DNA of 64,000 nt, from assembly GCF_041595635.1 (NCBI RefSeq), contig NZ_JBFHJW010000014.1:8472-72471 (forward strand). Direction: 5' to 3'. Within the stretch, counting starts at the first letter, position 1. Every line of letters starts with the position of its first letter. This stretch comes from Labilibaculum sp041595635 (GTDB taxonomy: Bacteria; Bacteroidota; Bacteroidia; Bacteroidales; Marinifilaceae). Below, piece after piece: positions 54,646 through 63,514 of this stretch. The notes under the pieces are model-generated. The model did not search any database. It had not been told where the DNA came from and was given only the letters and a program-made list of their open reading frames with translations. Made by a program: the position numbers and the translations under genes.

Positions 54646-54803
54646 CATTTTTGTATCTCCTCCTACTATTACATTTCGAAGCAAACTTATTTTAAGGCAA
54701 TGGTCAGGTACATTTTCATCCCAATTACCATCCTTCAAAATTTGAGTTTCTGAATTTCTATTTTAGAAAATTCAAGCATAATAACATCTATCTTAATGTA
54801 CCA

Positions 54804-54834
54804 CAAAAAAAGGAGTCCATTAGGACTCCTTTTT
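54804..54834 (-). terminator. Intrinsic terminator after exbD cluster
   Basis: AGGAGTCC (54811-54818) and GGACTCCT (54823-54830) around ATTA, flanked by A- and T-runs. On the minus strand the A-run before it becomes the U-tract. It ends the ExbB/ExbD transcript. Confidence 0.88.
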
Positions 54835-54856
54835 AATATCTAGAAAACATGGAATA

Positions 54857-55324
54857 TTATTCCGCTGCTTCACGTGTCGAATAGTTCAACTTTAACGAAC
54901 TTGCTTTTCTAAGTTCTTGCTTAATATCGATAATAATACCCATTTTGGTATATTCATCAACCTTAAGAGAAGTTGTTAGCTTATTTCGAAGTTCTTCTTT
55001 TCTTGATTCTCTTTCCGCAGCAATAAAAGACTGAATGTCGTCTACTGTAGCAAATTGATCGTTCAATTGAATTTTAGGCTCTGTACCGTAAGTTTTTGTA
55101 AATTTTTTCATAGGAACCCCTACATAAATATTACTTACAAGATCCTTCTTCTCTAATTTAACAATTTCTTTTGCTGTGGGAACCATTACATCCACATTCA
55201 ATTCCACTTCACGCATAGTTGTACTAACCATGAAGAAAAATAAAAGCATGAATACGATATCAGGAAGAGATGCTGTCGAAATTTCAGGAAGCTCTTTAGA
55301 TCCTCCTTTTTTAAATTTTCCCAT
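54857..55324 (-). CDS. exbD: ExbD/TolR family protein (second)
   Basis: A 155-residue protein with one N-terminal transmembrane helix carrying the functional Asp (STASLPDIVFMLLFFFMVSTT, Asp at about 22) and a periplasmic domain ending KLNYSTREAAE. ExbD proteins use proton flow through ExbB to energise TonB or similar systems. The start overlaps the stop of the previous exbD by one base (shared position 55324). This copy lacks the long insertions of its neighbour. Confidence 0.9.
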   Translation of the reverse strand: MGKFKKGGSKELPEISTASLPDIVFMLLFFFMVSTTMREVELNVDVMVPTAKEIVKLEKKDLVSNIYVGVPMKKFTKTYGTEPKIQLNDQFATVDDIQSFIAAERESRKEELRNKLTTSLKVDEYTKMGIIIDIKQELRKASSLKLNYSTREAAE

Positions 55325-55902
55325 TATTTTTTTCCTCCCACATTTTTAGGTTCAGCCTCAGAAATCTGCATAGGAACATAATCCCTTACAGCGCCTTGCT
55401 GCTCATCGTTCAACTCATCAAACTTTTTATTCCATTTCTGCATAGCTTTCTCATCTTTTAATTCACGAGAAGCTGCCGCTAGTTCATCCTGTACTTTAAT
55501 GTACATTTTGTAACTTGTACCACGGTCATTTTGCAATGAAACTAATCCCTTTGAAACTTGCACGTCACCAAAAAATGGTATTGTCGCTGTTTTTTTCTCA
55601 GGTAAGTCTGCTTTATTTAACGGATTCAGGATAAATTCTTTTGTTTTTTCGCGCAATTGCGAAATATCAAGAACTTCTCCATTAACCAATAAGTCATCGT
55701 TGCGGTTAACCAAAATAGCTAAAACATTACGCTGTTTTACCTTAACATCTTGATCTAATTGTTCATCTTCTGGAATTGGAGGTAACTTTTTGTAGATACC
55801 CGTATCAATATCCATTGTTGTAGAAACCAAGAAGAAAATTAACAACAAGAATGCAATATCGGCCATCGAACTCGAATTAATCGCTGGTGTTTTTCTTGCC
55901 AT
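55324..55902 (-). CDS. exbD: ExbD/TolR family protein (first)
   Basis: A 192-residue ExbD with transmembrane helix SMADIAFLLLIFFLVSTTM (Asp at about 14) and a larger periplasmic domain (VRNDDLLVNGEVLDISQLREK-type, then KTATIPFFGDVQ). It is followed immediately by the second exbD. Two ExbD proteins with different periplasmic parts are usual in Bacteroidota clusters and may form a mixed dimer. Confidence 0.9.
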   Translation of the reverse strand: MARKTPAINSSSMADIAFLLLIFFLVSTTMDIDTGIYKKLPPIPEDEQLDQDVKVKQRNVLAILVNRNDDLLVNGEVLDISQLREKTKEFILNPLNKADLPEKKTATIPFFGDVQVSKGLVSLQNDRGTSYKMYIKVQDELAAASRELKDEKAMQKWNKKFDELNDEQQGAVRDYVPMQISEAEPKNVGGKK

Positions 55903-55955
55903 AATATTATAATCTAAAGTTATATCGATCCGAATGTAAAATTCGGATCATTTAC

Positions 55956-56405
55956 CTAACGAAATTTTCTTAATACTTCGGTTACCAAAATGGATAAAAC
56001 CGTTCCAACACCCAAAATATACATAGTATATAGTACAGTATCTGCAAATTGCAATGATGCAGGATTATTATCAACACCAGTATAACCAGGAAGATCTAAA
56101 AGAGTTCCATCTGACATTAAATAGGCAAGAAGGATAATTAGACCTAAAACAACTAACCCAGCCAATCCTTTAATCGCACCTTTAGGATTAGAAATCAATT
56201 GAATGATTGGGAAAAGTAGTGATAACCCAGCACAAACAAAAAACAATGCTTTTGCCCACTGTATTAAAACATCAGTATAAACCGGAGTTTGATAAGGCTG
56301 ATCTGGCAAATCTCCTCCTAAGTAAAACATGGCAACAAAAATTGCTGTTAGACCAATCATTACATAGGTGAGAATATTTAAATATTTACTCAATGTATTT
56401 GACAT
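55956..56405 (-). CDS. Four-helix membrane protein of the exb cluster
   Basis: The 149-residue product has four hydrophobic segments (about 10-29, 48-66, 77-93 and 124-143) and short loops; the loop SDGTLLDLPGYTGVDN lies between the third and fourth. I know no named family. A membrane protein of this size between tolQ/exbB and exbD is common in Bacteroidota, so it is probably part of the same proton-driven complex. It lies nine bases after exbB and 53 before exbD. Confidence 0.8.
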   Translation of the reverse strand: MSNTLSKYLNILTYVMIGLTAIFVAMFYLGGDLPDQPYQTPVYTDVLIQWAKALFFVCAGLSLLFPIIQLISNPKGAIKGLAGLVVLGLIILLAYLMSDGTLLDLPGYTGVDNNPASLQFADTVLYTMYILGVGTVLSILVTEVLRKFR

Positions 56406-56414
56406 AGTCTAAAA

Positions 56415-57233
56415 TTATTTTTTCAAGTTGTGTTTTACAAGAATATCAAGAAGAGTGATAGAAGCATCTTCCATGTTATTTACAATACTGTCAATTTTTG
56501 CAGTACAATAGTTATAAAATACCTGTAGAATCATCGCAACGATCAAACCAGATACAGTAGTAATCAAAGCAACTTTAATACCACCTGCTACAGCTGCTGG
56601 AGAAATAGTACCCATTGATTGAATTGAATCAAAAGCGTCAATCATACCAATTACTGTACCCATAAATCCTAACATAGGAGCAAGACCAATCATCAAACCA
56701 ATCCAAGAAAGACCTTTTTCTAAAAGACCCATTTGAACCGAACCGTAAGAAACAACTGATTTCTCAACTACTTCAATACCTTCATCCACACGATCAAGAC
56801 CTTGATAGAAAATACTAGCGATAGGACCGCGAGTGTTTCTACAAACTTCTTTTGCTGCTTCAACACCACCATTGTTCAATGCTTCCTCAAGCTTAGCAAA
56901 CAATTTTTTTGTATTTGTTGTAGACATATTCAAGTAAATGATTCTTTCGATAGAAAGAGCCAAACCTAAAATAAGTGCTAACAACACAAAACTCATAAAC
57001 ATTGCACCACCTTGGATGAACTGCTTTTTTACAACTTTATGGAAAGAAGTACTTTCAATAACTTCTTCTTCCATTACTGGAGTTGCTTCTTCAACTTCCT
57101 CAGCAACCTCCTCAGCAACTTGCGTTGTATCTACGGTAGCTTGTTCTGCTGTCTCATCCTGAGCAATTAGATTTGTTGACGCTCCTAAGCTTAGCATCCC
57201 GATAACTGCTATAAATGCAAATAACTTTTTCAT
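56415..57233 (-). CDS. exbB: ExbB/TolQ/MotA family proton channel protein
   Basis: A 272-residue protein. Residues 1-24 look like a signal sequence (LFAFIAVIGMLSLGASTNLIA), and 25-65 form a very acidic extension with repeats of EEVAEEVEEATPVMEEE. The MotA_ExbB core follows, with helices at about 75-95 (MFMSFVLLALILGLALSI), 175-200 (LLEKGLSWIGLMIGLAPMLG) and 215-245 (VAGGIKVALITTVSGLIVAM). The last two form the proton path with ExbD. It leads a four-gene operon. Confidence 0.92.
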   Translation of the reverse strand: MKKLFAFIAVIGMLSLGASTNLIAQDETAEQATVDTTQVAEEVAEEVEEATPVMEEEVIESTSFHKVVKKQFIQGGAMFMSFVLLALILGLALSIERIIYLNMSTTNTKKLFAKLEEALNNGGVEAAKEVCRNTRGPIASIFYQGLDRVDEGIEVVEKSVVSYGSVQMGLLEKGLSWIGLMIGLAPMLGFMGTVIGMIDAFDSIQSMGTISPAAVAGGIKVALITTVSGLIVAMILQVFYNYCTAKIDSIVNNMEDASITLLDILVKHNLKK

Positions 57234-57273
57234 AGTCTGTTTTTCAAATTTTAATTAACGAAATTATTTTTTA

Positions 57274-57304
57274 CAAAATTAAACGATTACGAACTCTAAC
57301 GCAA
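57274..57304 (-). promoter_or_regulatory. Promoter of exbB operon with overlapping palindrome
   Basis: On the minus strand TTG (57304-57302), a 20-base spacer and TAATTTTG (57281-57274) fit the consensus. The palindrome GCAACTAA-GTTT-TTAGTTGC (57301-57320) covers the -33 part, so a regulator bound there would block the promoter. The leader would be about 35 bases. Confidence 0.5.
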
Positions 57305-57448
57305 CTAAGTTTTTAGTTGCTTCCTTCTTCAATAAACTAAAGTCTTTACCTATCTGTTTTTCGCACTACACTCGAATCAAATCTTATGTAATATAGATGA
57401 GACTAAACAGTGCACCAAATTACAAAAAAAATGTGAAAAACAAATAAA

Positions 57449-58483
57449 CTACTGGCTTAATTCACCTTTCAGAGATTTATTTAAAAGCATTTTGATTTGT
57501 TCCCTATCGAGGTTTTTACCCAATAGGTACATCAGTTTTGTAACAGCCGCCTCAGTGGTTATATCGCGACCACTTACAACGCCTGCTTTTAATAGCTCAA
57601 CACTAGTCTCATACAAACCCATTTCAACACTTCCAGCAGCACATTGAGTTATATTATATACTACAATTCCATTTTTAATGGCTGCTTTTATGGCATCAAT
57701 GAACCATTTATCCGTTGGTGCATTTCCTGCTCCATAAGATTCCATGATTACAGCCTTTAAACCTTTACAACCCAATATCGAATCGACTACAGCCTTATTT
57801 ATGCCAGGGAATAGTTTCAAAATTGCGATATTATGATCTAAAACTGTTGTTATTTCCAAGTCAGAAACAGAATCCGGATAGTGAATCGAAGGGTAATTAT
57901 AAATGATATGAATCCCAATCTTTGCCAAATCAGGATAATTGTATGAATGAAAAGCATTGAAATGCTCGGCATTGTGCTTAGTAGTTCGATTGCCTCTAAA
58001 AAGTTTATTTTCAAAAAGTACACAAACTTCTGGCACTACTGCTCTTCCTTTTTCATAAGCCGCTGCAATCTCAATGGCTGCAATTAAATTTTCTTTTCCA
58101 TCGGTTCTTAAAGTACCTATTGGCAATTGCGATCCGGTAAGCACCACAGGCTTACTCAAGTTATCGAGCATAAAACTCAAAGCCGAAGCACTATAGGACA
58201 TTGTGTCGGTTCCATGCAAAACCACAAAACCTTCAAATTTATTGTAATTCTCTTTTATAATTTCAACAATTTTAACCCAAACGGCTGGATTTAAATTGGA
58301 TGAATCAATCAAAGGATCAAAAGCTATGGACTCCAAATTAAAGCCAAACTCATTTAATTCTGGCACCTGATTCAAAATATGAGCAAAATCAAATGGCTTT
58401 AAAGAACTCGTTTCCGGATCGTTCACCATGCCAATTGTTCCACCTGTGTATATAATTAAGATAGAAGTTTTCTTCTTTTCCAT
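57449..58483 (-). CDS. ansA: Type I L-asparaginase
   Basis: The 344-residue enzyme hydrolyses asparagine to aspartate and ammonia in the cytoplasm (no signal peptide). The first catalytic Thr is in IIYTGGTIGMVNDPE (about residue 13-15), and the second Thr with Asp is in VVLHGTDTMSYSASALSFML (about 95). A C-terminal domain with ITQCAAGSVEMGLYETS is present. The cytoplasmic type I form is expected. The gene lies six bases after tatD. Confidence 0.93.
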   Translation of the reverse strand: MEKKKTSILIIYTGGTIGMVNDPETSSLKPFDFAHILNQVPELNEFGFNLESIAFDPLIDSSNLNPAVWVKIVEIIKENYNKFEGFVVLHGTDTMSYSASALSFMLDNLSKPVVLTGSQLPIGTLRTDGKENLIAAIEIAAAYEKGRAVVPEVCVLFENKLFRGNRTTKHNAEHFNAFHSYNYPDLAKIGIHIIYNYPSIHYPDSVSDLEITTVLDHNIAILKLFPGINKAVVDSILGCKGLKAVIMESYGAGNAPTDKWFIDAIKAAIKNGIVVYNITQCAAGSVEMGLYETSVELLKAGVVSGRDITTEAAVTKLMYLLGKNLDREQIKMLLNKSLKGELSQ

Positions 58484-58489
58484 TACCTA

Positions 58490-59257
58490 TTAAATATTGA
58501 ATAATTTTTCAGCATTTGTACTTGTTACCTCTGCCACCCTTTCGAGCCCTACCTGATATATTTCTGATAATTTATTAGCGACATGCAATAAATAGGAACT
58601 TTCGTTTCTTTTTCCTCTTTTAGGAACAGGAGCTAAATAAGGAGAATCGGTTTCCAACATCAGTTTATCCAAGGCAATTGACGAAAGAGTTTTATCGAGT
58701 CCCGCATTTTTAAATGTTACAATTCCATTAATCCCTAAAAGAAAGCCCAATTCGATTGCATGATTTGCCTGATCGATATTTCCCGTAAAACTATGAAATA
58801 CACCTTTGAGATTTTTATTTCGATAAATTTCTAATATTTCAAAAATTTCAGCAAATGAATCTCTGGCGTGTATCACAACGGGAAGTTCTTTTTCCAAAGC
58901 CCAATTAATTTGAGTCTCAAAAACGATCTGCTGTTCTCTCAAAAGACTTTTATCCCAATACAAATCGATACCAATCTCACCAACAGCACAAAAGCTCGCC
59001 TTGTCGAGCCATTTCTTGCAAATAGCCAATTCTTCCTGATAATTTTCCTTAACTGATGTTGGATGCAATCCCATCATGGGCACACACAAATCAGGAAAAC
59101 GCTGAACTAATTTATTCATTTTAGGAATTGATTCTGAATCGATATTTGGCAAAAGAATTTTCTCTATATCTACTTTTCGGCAACTAGAGATAACCTCATC
59201 TATATCCTCCTCAAAATCGCTGGAATACATATGCGAATGAGTATCAATTAACTTCAT
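58490..59257 (-). CDS. tatD: TatD family metal-dependent hydrolase
   Basis: A 255-residue TIM-barrel nuclease: N-terminal metal ligands in LIDTHSHMYSSDFE (D-T-H-x-H), GEIGIDLYWDKSL, PVVIHARDSFAEIFEIL, GVFHSFTGNIDQA and the final LMLETDSPYLAPVP. TatD enzymes are 3'-5' DNA exonucleases or hydrolases; the precise role in Bacteroidota is not established. It is followed by ansA on the same strand. Length is normal (E. coli TatD 260). Confidence 0.93.
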   Translation of the reverse strand: MKLIDTHSHMYSSDFEEDIDEVISSCRKVDIEKILLPNIDSESIPKMNKLVQRFPDLCVPMMGLHPTSVKENYQEELAICKKWLDKASFCAVGEIGIDLYWDKSLLREQQIVFETQINWALEKELPVVIHARDSFAEIFEILEIYRNKNLKGVFHSFTGNIDQANHAIELGFLLGINGIVTFKNAGLDKTLSSIALDKLMLETDSPYLAPVPKRGKRNESSYLLHVANKLSEIYQVGLERVAEVTSTNAEKLFNI

Positions 59258-59328
59258 AGTTTTCTAATTTTGTGCAAACATAGATAAAGACTTAAGACTT
59301 GCCAAAATATTAAGGAGTGAATCTCAAT

Positions 59329-59359
59329 AAAAAAAAGCCGGCTTAGCCGGCTTTTTTTT
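59329..59359 (-). terminator. Intrinsic terminator after gdhA
   Basis: AGCCGGC (59336-59342) and GCCGGCT (59346-59352) around TTA, flanked by A- and T-runs of about eight, giving a symmetrical hairpin that can stop transcription in either direction. It lies just after the gdhA stop codon on the minus strand. Confidence 0.92.
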
Positions 59360-59376
59360 ATTAGGTAATATTATGC

Positions 59377-60711
59377 TTATACACAACCTTGAGCTAGCAT
59401 CGCATTAGCCACTTTTACAAAGCCACCAATGTTGGCACCTTTAATATAGTTAATGTGCCCGTTCTCAGTTCCAAATTTCACACAAGTGTCATGAATGTCT
59501 TTCATGATACGTCCCAATTTCTCATCAACCTCTTCGGTAGACCAATTGAAACGCATAGAGTTTTGCGACATCTCTAAGCCAGAAACGGCTACTCCTCCAG
59601 CATTAGCAGCTTTACCCGGGGCAAAAGTCATTGCATCTACCAAATAAAAAGCAGCATCAGCTGTGCAACCCATATTTGAAGTTTCTACAACATATTTACA
59701 CCCGTTCTCCACTAACAACTTCGCATCTTCGAGATTCAATTCGTTTTGAATTGCGCAAGGAAAAGCCAAATCGACTTTACACTCCCAAGGTTTTTTACCT
59801 GGAATGAATTTTGCGCCAAATTTTTCAGCATAAGGAGCAACCACGTCATTATTAGAAGCTCTCAAATCCAATAAATAATCAATCTTCTCAGCGTTTAAAC
59901 CTTCCTGATCGTAAATATATCCATCAGGACCAGAAATGGTAACCACTTTAGCACCCAGCTCAACTAATTTAAGCGCAGCACCCCAAGTTACATTCCCAAA
60001 ACCCGAAAGAGCAACAATTTTGCCTTCTAACGTTTCATTCTTTTCAGCCAACATGTGCTGAGCGAAGTACACAGATCCAAAACCAGTTGCTTCAGGACGA
60101 ATCAGAGAACCTCCAAACTCAAGAGCTTTACCAGTTAATACGCCAGTAAACTCATTTCGAATTCTTTTGTATTGTCCGAATAAGTAGCCAATTTCACGAC
60201 CGCCAACTCCTATATCTCCAGCAGGAACGTCAGTATTTGGACCAATGTGTTTGCAAAGTTCAGTCATAAAACTCTGACAAAAACGCATAATTTCATTATC
60301 TGATCTTCCTTTTGCATTAAAATCAGAACCTCCTTTACCACCACCCATAGGCAATGTGGTTAATGAGTTTTTAAAAGTTTGTTCAAAACCTAAAAATTTC
60401 AATGCACTTAATGTTACTGAGGGGTGAAAACGCAATCCACCTTTATAGGGTCCGATAGCACTATTGAACTCAACACGGTAACCGCGATTGATTTCCACTT
60501 CACCATTATCGTTGATCCATGGTACTCTAAACATAATTGTACGTTCTGGTTCGCACATCTTATCAAGAATTTTCGCAGCCTTGTACTTCGGGTTTGCATC
60601 GTAAGTATCCCAAACTGTTTCTACTACTTCTTGAACTGCCTGATGGAATTCTGCTTCTCCAGGTGTTTTGGCCTTTAGGCCTTCCATGAATTCATTAATC
60701 TTTGCTTCCAT
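59377..60711 (-). CDS. gdhA: NADP-specific glutamate dehydrogenase
   Basis: The 444-residue hexameric enzyme makes glutamate from 2-oxoglutarate and ammonia. TLPMGGGKGGSDFNAKGRSD holds the catalytic lysine (about 125), VPAGDIGVGGREIGYLFGQY follows, and the Rossmann domain has ALSGFGNVTWGAALK near 235. Length (444) and the GGGKGGSDF phrase point to the NADPH, biosynthetic type (E. coli GdhA 447). It has its own promoter and terminator. Confidence 0.95.
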   Translation of the reverse strand: MEAKINEFMEGLKAKTPGEAEFHQAVQEVVETVWDTYDANPKYKAAKILDKMCEPERTIMFRVPWINDNGEVEINRGYRVEFNSAIGPYKGGLRFHPSVTLSALKFLGFEQTFKNSLTTLPMGGGKGGSDFNAKGRSDNEIMRFCQSFMTELCKHIGPNTDVPAGDIGVGGREIGYLFGQYKRIRNEFTGVLTGKALEFGGSLIRPEATGFGSVYFAQHMLAEKNETLEGKIVALSGFGNVTWGAALKLVELGAKVVTISGPDGYIYDQEGLNAEKIDYLLDLRASNNDVVAPYAEKFGAKFIPGKKPWECKVDLAFPCAIQNELNLEDAKLLVENGCKYVVETSNMGCTADAAFYLVDAMTFAPGKAANAGGVAVSGLEMSQNSMRFNWSTEEVDEKLGRIMKDIHDTCVKFGTENGHINYIKGANIGGFVKVANAMLAQGCV

Positions 60712-60770
60712 GCCAAACTATGTTATGAAATTAATTTAGATGTGATGTTTTTATTACTAATTCTTACTTT

Positions 60771-60800
60771 CAAAAGTATATATTTTTTCATAATCGCAAA
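60771..60800 (-). promoter_or_regulatory. Promoter of gdhA
   Basis: On the minus strand TTTG (60800-60797), an 18-base spacer and TACTTTTG (60778-60771) match the consensus. The predicted leader is about 52 bases. Confidence 0.55.
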
Positions 60801-60914
60801 TTAAATAGGCGTTTTTTTTACAACGTTTTCGTGAGCCACAACACCCTAATTCATTAGCCTTTAGAAATACACACCTCCTGCTCTACAACATTATTCATAA
60901 AAAAATGATAAAAT

Positions 60915-62018
60915 TCATGTATTGAAACTGTAAATTTTTCCAGGAAGCGTCTTAATCAGCCCATCGAATTCTAATTTTAGGAGCAAACTTGACACCTTAC
61001 TCATGGGCAATAAAGTCCGAAAACAAATGCTATCAATTGGCATATTTCCTTCTTTTTTGAGTAATTGAATTAAAAGTTCTTCCTCGGAAGATAAATCCAA
61101 AAATAATTTTGCCTGAAACTCGGCAGGTTTTTTAGCCTGTTTTTCCCACCCTAATATGTACTCTAAATCAGCAACCCCTTCGATTAAATGCGCCTGATTG
61201 GTTTTTATCAATTTATTGCAACCAATTGAACTCTTATCGTATGTTCTTCCCGGAAAAGCAAAAACATCTCTGTTGTATGAATTGGCTATATCTGCAGTTA
61301 CTAAGGAACCACCTTTAGCTGCTGATTCTACAACAATGGTGGCATCTGCCATTCCTGCAATAATTCTATTCCTTCTAACAAAATTTTTAGGATCAAATTT
61401 ACTTTTAGAGGTAAACTCACTAATCAAAGCTCCCTGGTTGATGATCTCCTCGGCATAGCTTCTGTGCTGCGAAGGGTAAGTTATGTGTAATCCATGCCCC
61501 ACTGCAGCAATGGTCTGCAAATTGGTTCTTAAAGCTGCCTTATGAGCACAAATATCAATCCCATAAGCCAATCCACTCATAATAACGGCTTTTGTCTCCT
61601 TTTCAGATAGATCTTTTATCAACTTATTGCAAAGTTCACGACCATACTCACTCGCATTTCGAGTACCTACAATGCTAATTATTCGGGAAGCATTAAAATT
61701 AGTTTCTCCTTTATAGTAAAGCGTGCAAGGCGAATCGGGGCAATTCAAGAGTCTTTGCGGATACTCTTTATCCAGATAAAAAGAAATTTTTATCTTCTTG
61801 TCAGTAATAAACTTCTGTTCTTCTTCTGCTGCCTGAATGGCTGCTTCCCGATCCAATTTATCGAGAAATCCGGGTCCTAATCCAGGAATCTTCAGCAGGG
61901 TTTGCTTTTTCTCCTTAAAAAGTCCTTCTAGACTTCCTGTATATGAAATGATTTTCTTCGTGTTTACCGGACCAATTCCATTTAAAAAACTGACGGCTAT
62001 TTTATAAATTTCTTCCAT
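60915..62018 (-). CDS. dprA: DNA processing protein DprA
   Basis: The 367-residue protein loads RecA on incoming single-stranded DNA. An N-terminal helix-hairpin-helix/SAM-like region (GIGPVNTKKIISYTGSLEG, then IPGLGPGFLDKL) precedes the Rossmann core: ISIVGTRNASEYG, VIMSGLAYGIDICAHKAAL, AAVGHGLHITYPSQH, and AAKGGSLVTADIANSYNRDVFAFPG (in parts). A C-terminal winged-helix (about 305-367) completes it. It is present as a housekeeping gene in most Bacteroidota, so it does not by itself prove competence. Confidence 0.95.
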   Translation of the reverse strand: MEEIYKIAVSFLNGIGPVNTKKIISYTGSLEGLFKEKKQTLLKIPGLGPGFLDKLDREAAIQAAEEEQKFITDKKIKISFYLDKEYPQRLLNCPDSPCTLYYKGETNFNASRIISIVGTRNASEYGRELCNKLIKDLSEKETKAVIMSGLAYGIDICAHKAALRTNLQTIAAVGHGLHITYPSQHRSYAEEIINQGALISEFTSKSKFDPKNFVRRNRIIAGMADATIVVESAAKGGSLVTADIANSYNRDVFAFPGRTYDKSSIGCNKLIKTNQAHLIEGVADLEYILGWEKQAKKPAEFQAKLFLDLSSEEELLIQLLKKEGNMPIDSICFRTLLPMSKVSSLLLKLEFDGLIKTLPGKIYSFNT

Positions 62019-62061
62019 GAGTTAATTGAATTTCACAAACGGAGTATAATTTACAAAACAT

Positions 62062-62658
62062 TTATAAAGTAAAGGTTGTACCAATTGTAAAAAATCCAGC
62101 ATTCCCCCATCCTAATTCACCAAAAATGCCAAACTGATCGGTAAAATGATATCTGGATCCAAGTAAAACGCCTAAATCAATCAACAGGTCATTGTCTTTA
62201 TTCGAAGAAAAGATCTGAACATTTGAACTATCTAAATTCGAACTTACCGACTTTTTATTTTCAAGAGATAAACCCGTTTTAAGGCTGGCATACATTTCAA
62301 TACCATTTGCAGGAGCAATATTCCTATCGGAAAGCCAATTATTTAATTCATAGGTTAAAACCGCACCAAAACGATAGTATTTGTATTTAATCTCACTGGA
62401 ACTAAATTCTTGTTTTTGCCCAGAATAGCCAATATAAGCCCCCATACTAAAATCCGGTTTCCAATTTTTCTCCAACTGCACAATAAAGGAGGGAGAATTA
62501 CTTTCATCAGCACTTCCAAAATTATGATCGAATTTTCCATATTTCCCCAAGGGAATTCCAATGGACAATCTCATGTCATTCTCCTGAGCCAACAGGCTAA
62601 TTGGCAATAAAAGCACTACCAATACAAGTGCGAACTGAATTCTAATTTTTCTAGTCAT
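62062..62658 (-). CDS. Outer-membrane beta-barrel-like protein
   Basis: About 198 residues from the ATG at 62658, which begins a clean signal peptide (MTRKIRIQFALVLVVLLLPI, cleavage after LLAQ). The mature part consists of alternating strands (DMRLSIGIPLGKYGKFD, FSMGAYIGYSGQKQEF, RFGAVLTYELNNWL, MYASLKTGLSLENK) and ends on an aromatic strand, AGFFTIGTTFTL, as in eight-stranded OmpA/OmpX-like barrels. A longer frame from 62775 would add 39 residues and overlap the next gene, so I reject it. Function unknown. Confidence 0.72.
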   Translation of the reverse strand: MTRKIRIQFALVLVVLLLPISLLAQENDMRLSIGIPLGKYGKFDHNFGSADESNSPSFIVQLEKNWKPDFSMGAYIGYSGQKQEFSSSEIKYKYYRFGAVLTYELNNWLSDRNIAPANGIEMYASLKTGLSLENKKSVSSNLDSSNVQIFSSNKDNDLLIDLGVLLGSRYHFTDQFGIFGELGWGNAGFFTIGTTFTL

Positions 62659-62737
62659 TCTATTATTTCTTGAAATATTATTAAGGTATAAATAACGGGA
62701 AGTAGCCATTTTTAGTACGCCATCAAAAGAAGATATC

Positions 62738-63202
62738 TTACTGTTTCTTGGCCATTGCTTTCTGTAGGGAAGCAATCATTTTCTGCCGGTTCGTTTTCGA
62801 AAGAGAAACAATACTCACCGACGGATACTTGGCCAAACCTCTATCGGTTTGTTGATACAATGTTACTTCCGGACGTAATCCGAACAATTTCGTTTCCAAA
62901 TCGAAATGAGAAAGAGATACTTTATTCATCTCGATGGATTTAAATTGCTGATGAAAAGGATGCAAAGGATAATACCTCAAAATTATTTTTTCTTCGGATT
63001 CCTGATAAATAATGTAGTTGAGTTTAAGTTGCAGGGAGAAAATGATAGAAACAAGCACTAAAGCTGTAATTGACAGCAAAATAGTCAAAAGAGGTTTTAC
63101 TTGTAAGTAAATAAAAAGAATGGTGAGTGCGAGGTACAAGAAAATAAGCAGATAGTAAAAAAGCTTTATTGCTGCGGCCCGATTTTGATTATTTATAGTC
63201 AT
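62738..63202 (-). CDS. Membrane protein with PH-like domain, unknown function
   Basis: About 154 residues from the ATG at 63202, directly before the hydrophobic part; a start at 63256 would add 18 residues. Two transmembrane helices (about 13-32, LFYYLLIFLYLALTILFIYL, and 37-57, LLTILLSITALVLVSIIFSL) precede a soluble domain with short strands (NYIIYQESEEKIILRYYPLH, VSLSHFDLETKLFGLRPEV), resembling the PH-like domain in bacterial DUF304-type proteins. It lies 79 bases upstream of the barrel gene on the same strand. Function unknown. Confidence 0.68.
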   Translation of the reverse strand: MTINNQNRAAAIKLFYYLLIFLYLALTILFIYLQVKPLLTILLSITALVLVSIIFSLQLKLNYIIYQESEEKIILRYYPLHPFHQQFKSIEMNKVSLSHFDLETKLFGLRPEVTLYQQTDRGLAKYPSVSIVSLSKTNRQKMIASLQKAMAKKQ

Positions 63203-63514
63203 ACTTCTTCTGAATTGAATTTTATCAAAGGTAAAAACTAAACTTAAGTTCAACAATGAAAATAAAAGGATCTGACAAATAATTTTTCATTTATACAGAA
63301 GCCAATAGTTTTTTCAAATATATAATGAATATTCGCTCAGACTTTTCTATTTTTACCCGGAATTATCCCACAGAATATCAAGTTAGTAATTGTAGAATAA
63401 TTAAGTGAGGAGGGGGTGAATATTTCACTTCTTCTGATTGTGCATGTCTTTTCGCATGAAAATCAGAATGAAATAGGATATTTTCGTACTCCTGGTTTGG
63501 AAAAACGAGATAAA
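63203..63514 (+). other. Intergenic region with inverted repeats before apt
   Basis: About 310 bases between divergent genes. Three inverted repeats lie close together: AAGTGA/TCACTT (63403-63408 and 63425-63430), GTGAA/TTCAC (63416-63420 and 63424-63428, sharing the right arm), and TTCTGATT/AATCAGAA (63432-63439 and 63461-63468) enclosing CATG/CATG. A TATTTTCG -7 like box at 63479-63486 lies 29 bases before the apt ATG. If that is the promoter, the repeats are DNA sites and not part of the leader. Confidence 0.4.

Noticed and set aside
54484..54753. 89-codon ORF over the tRNA
   Set aside because: It covers the complete tRNA-Arg and its terminator; a tRNA that folds perfectly with its own promoter box explains this region better.
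57301..57320. Terminator for ansA
   Set aside because: The hairpin is perfect but lacks a U-tract on the minus strand and lies over the exbB promoter, so it is listed as a possible operator.
62659..62775. Longer start for the barrel protein
   Set aside because: The signal peptide begins at the internal ATG at 62658; the extension would overlap the upstream gene and hide the signal.
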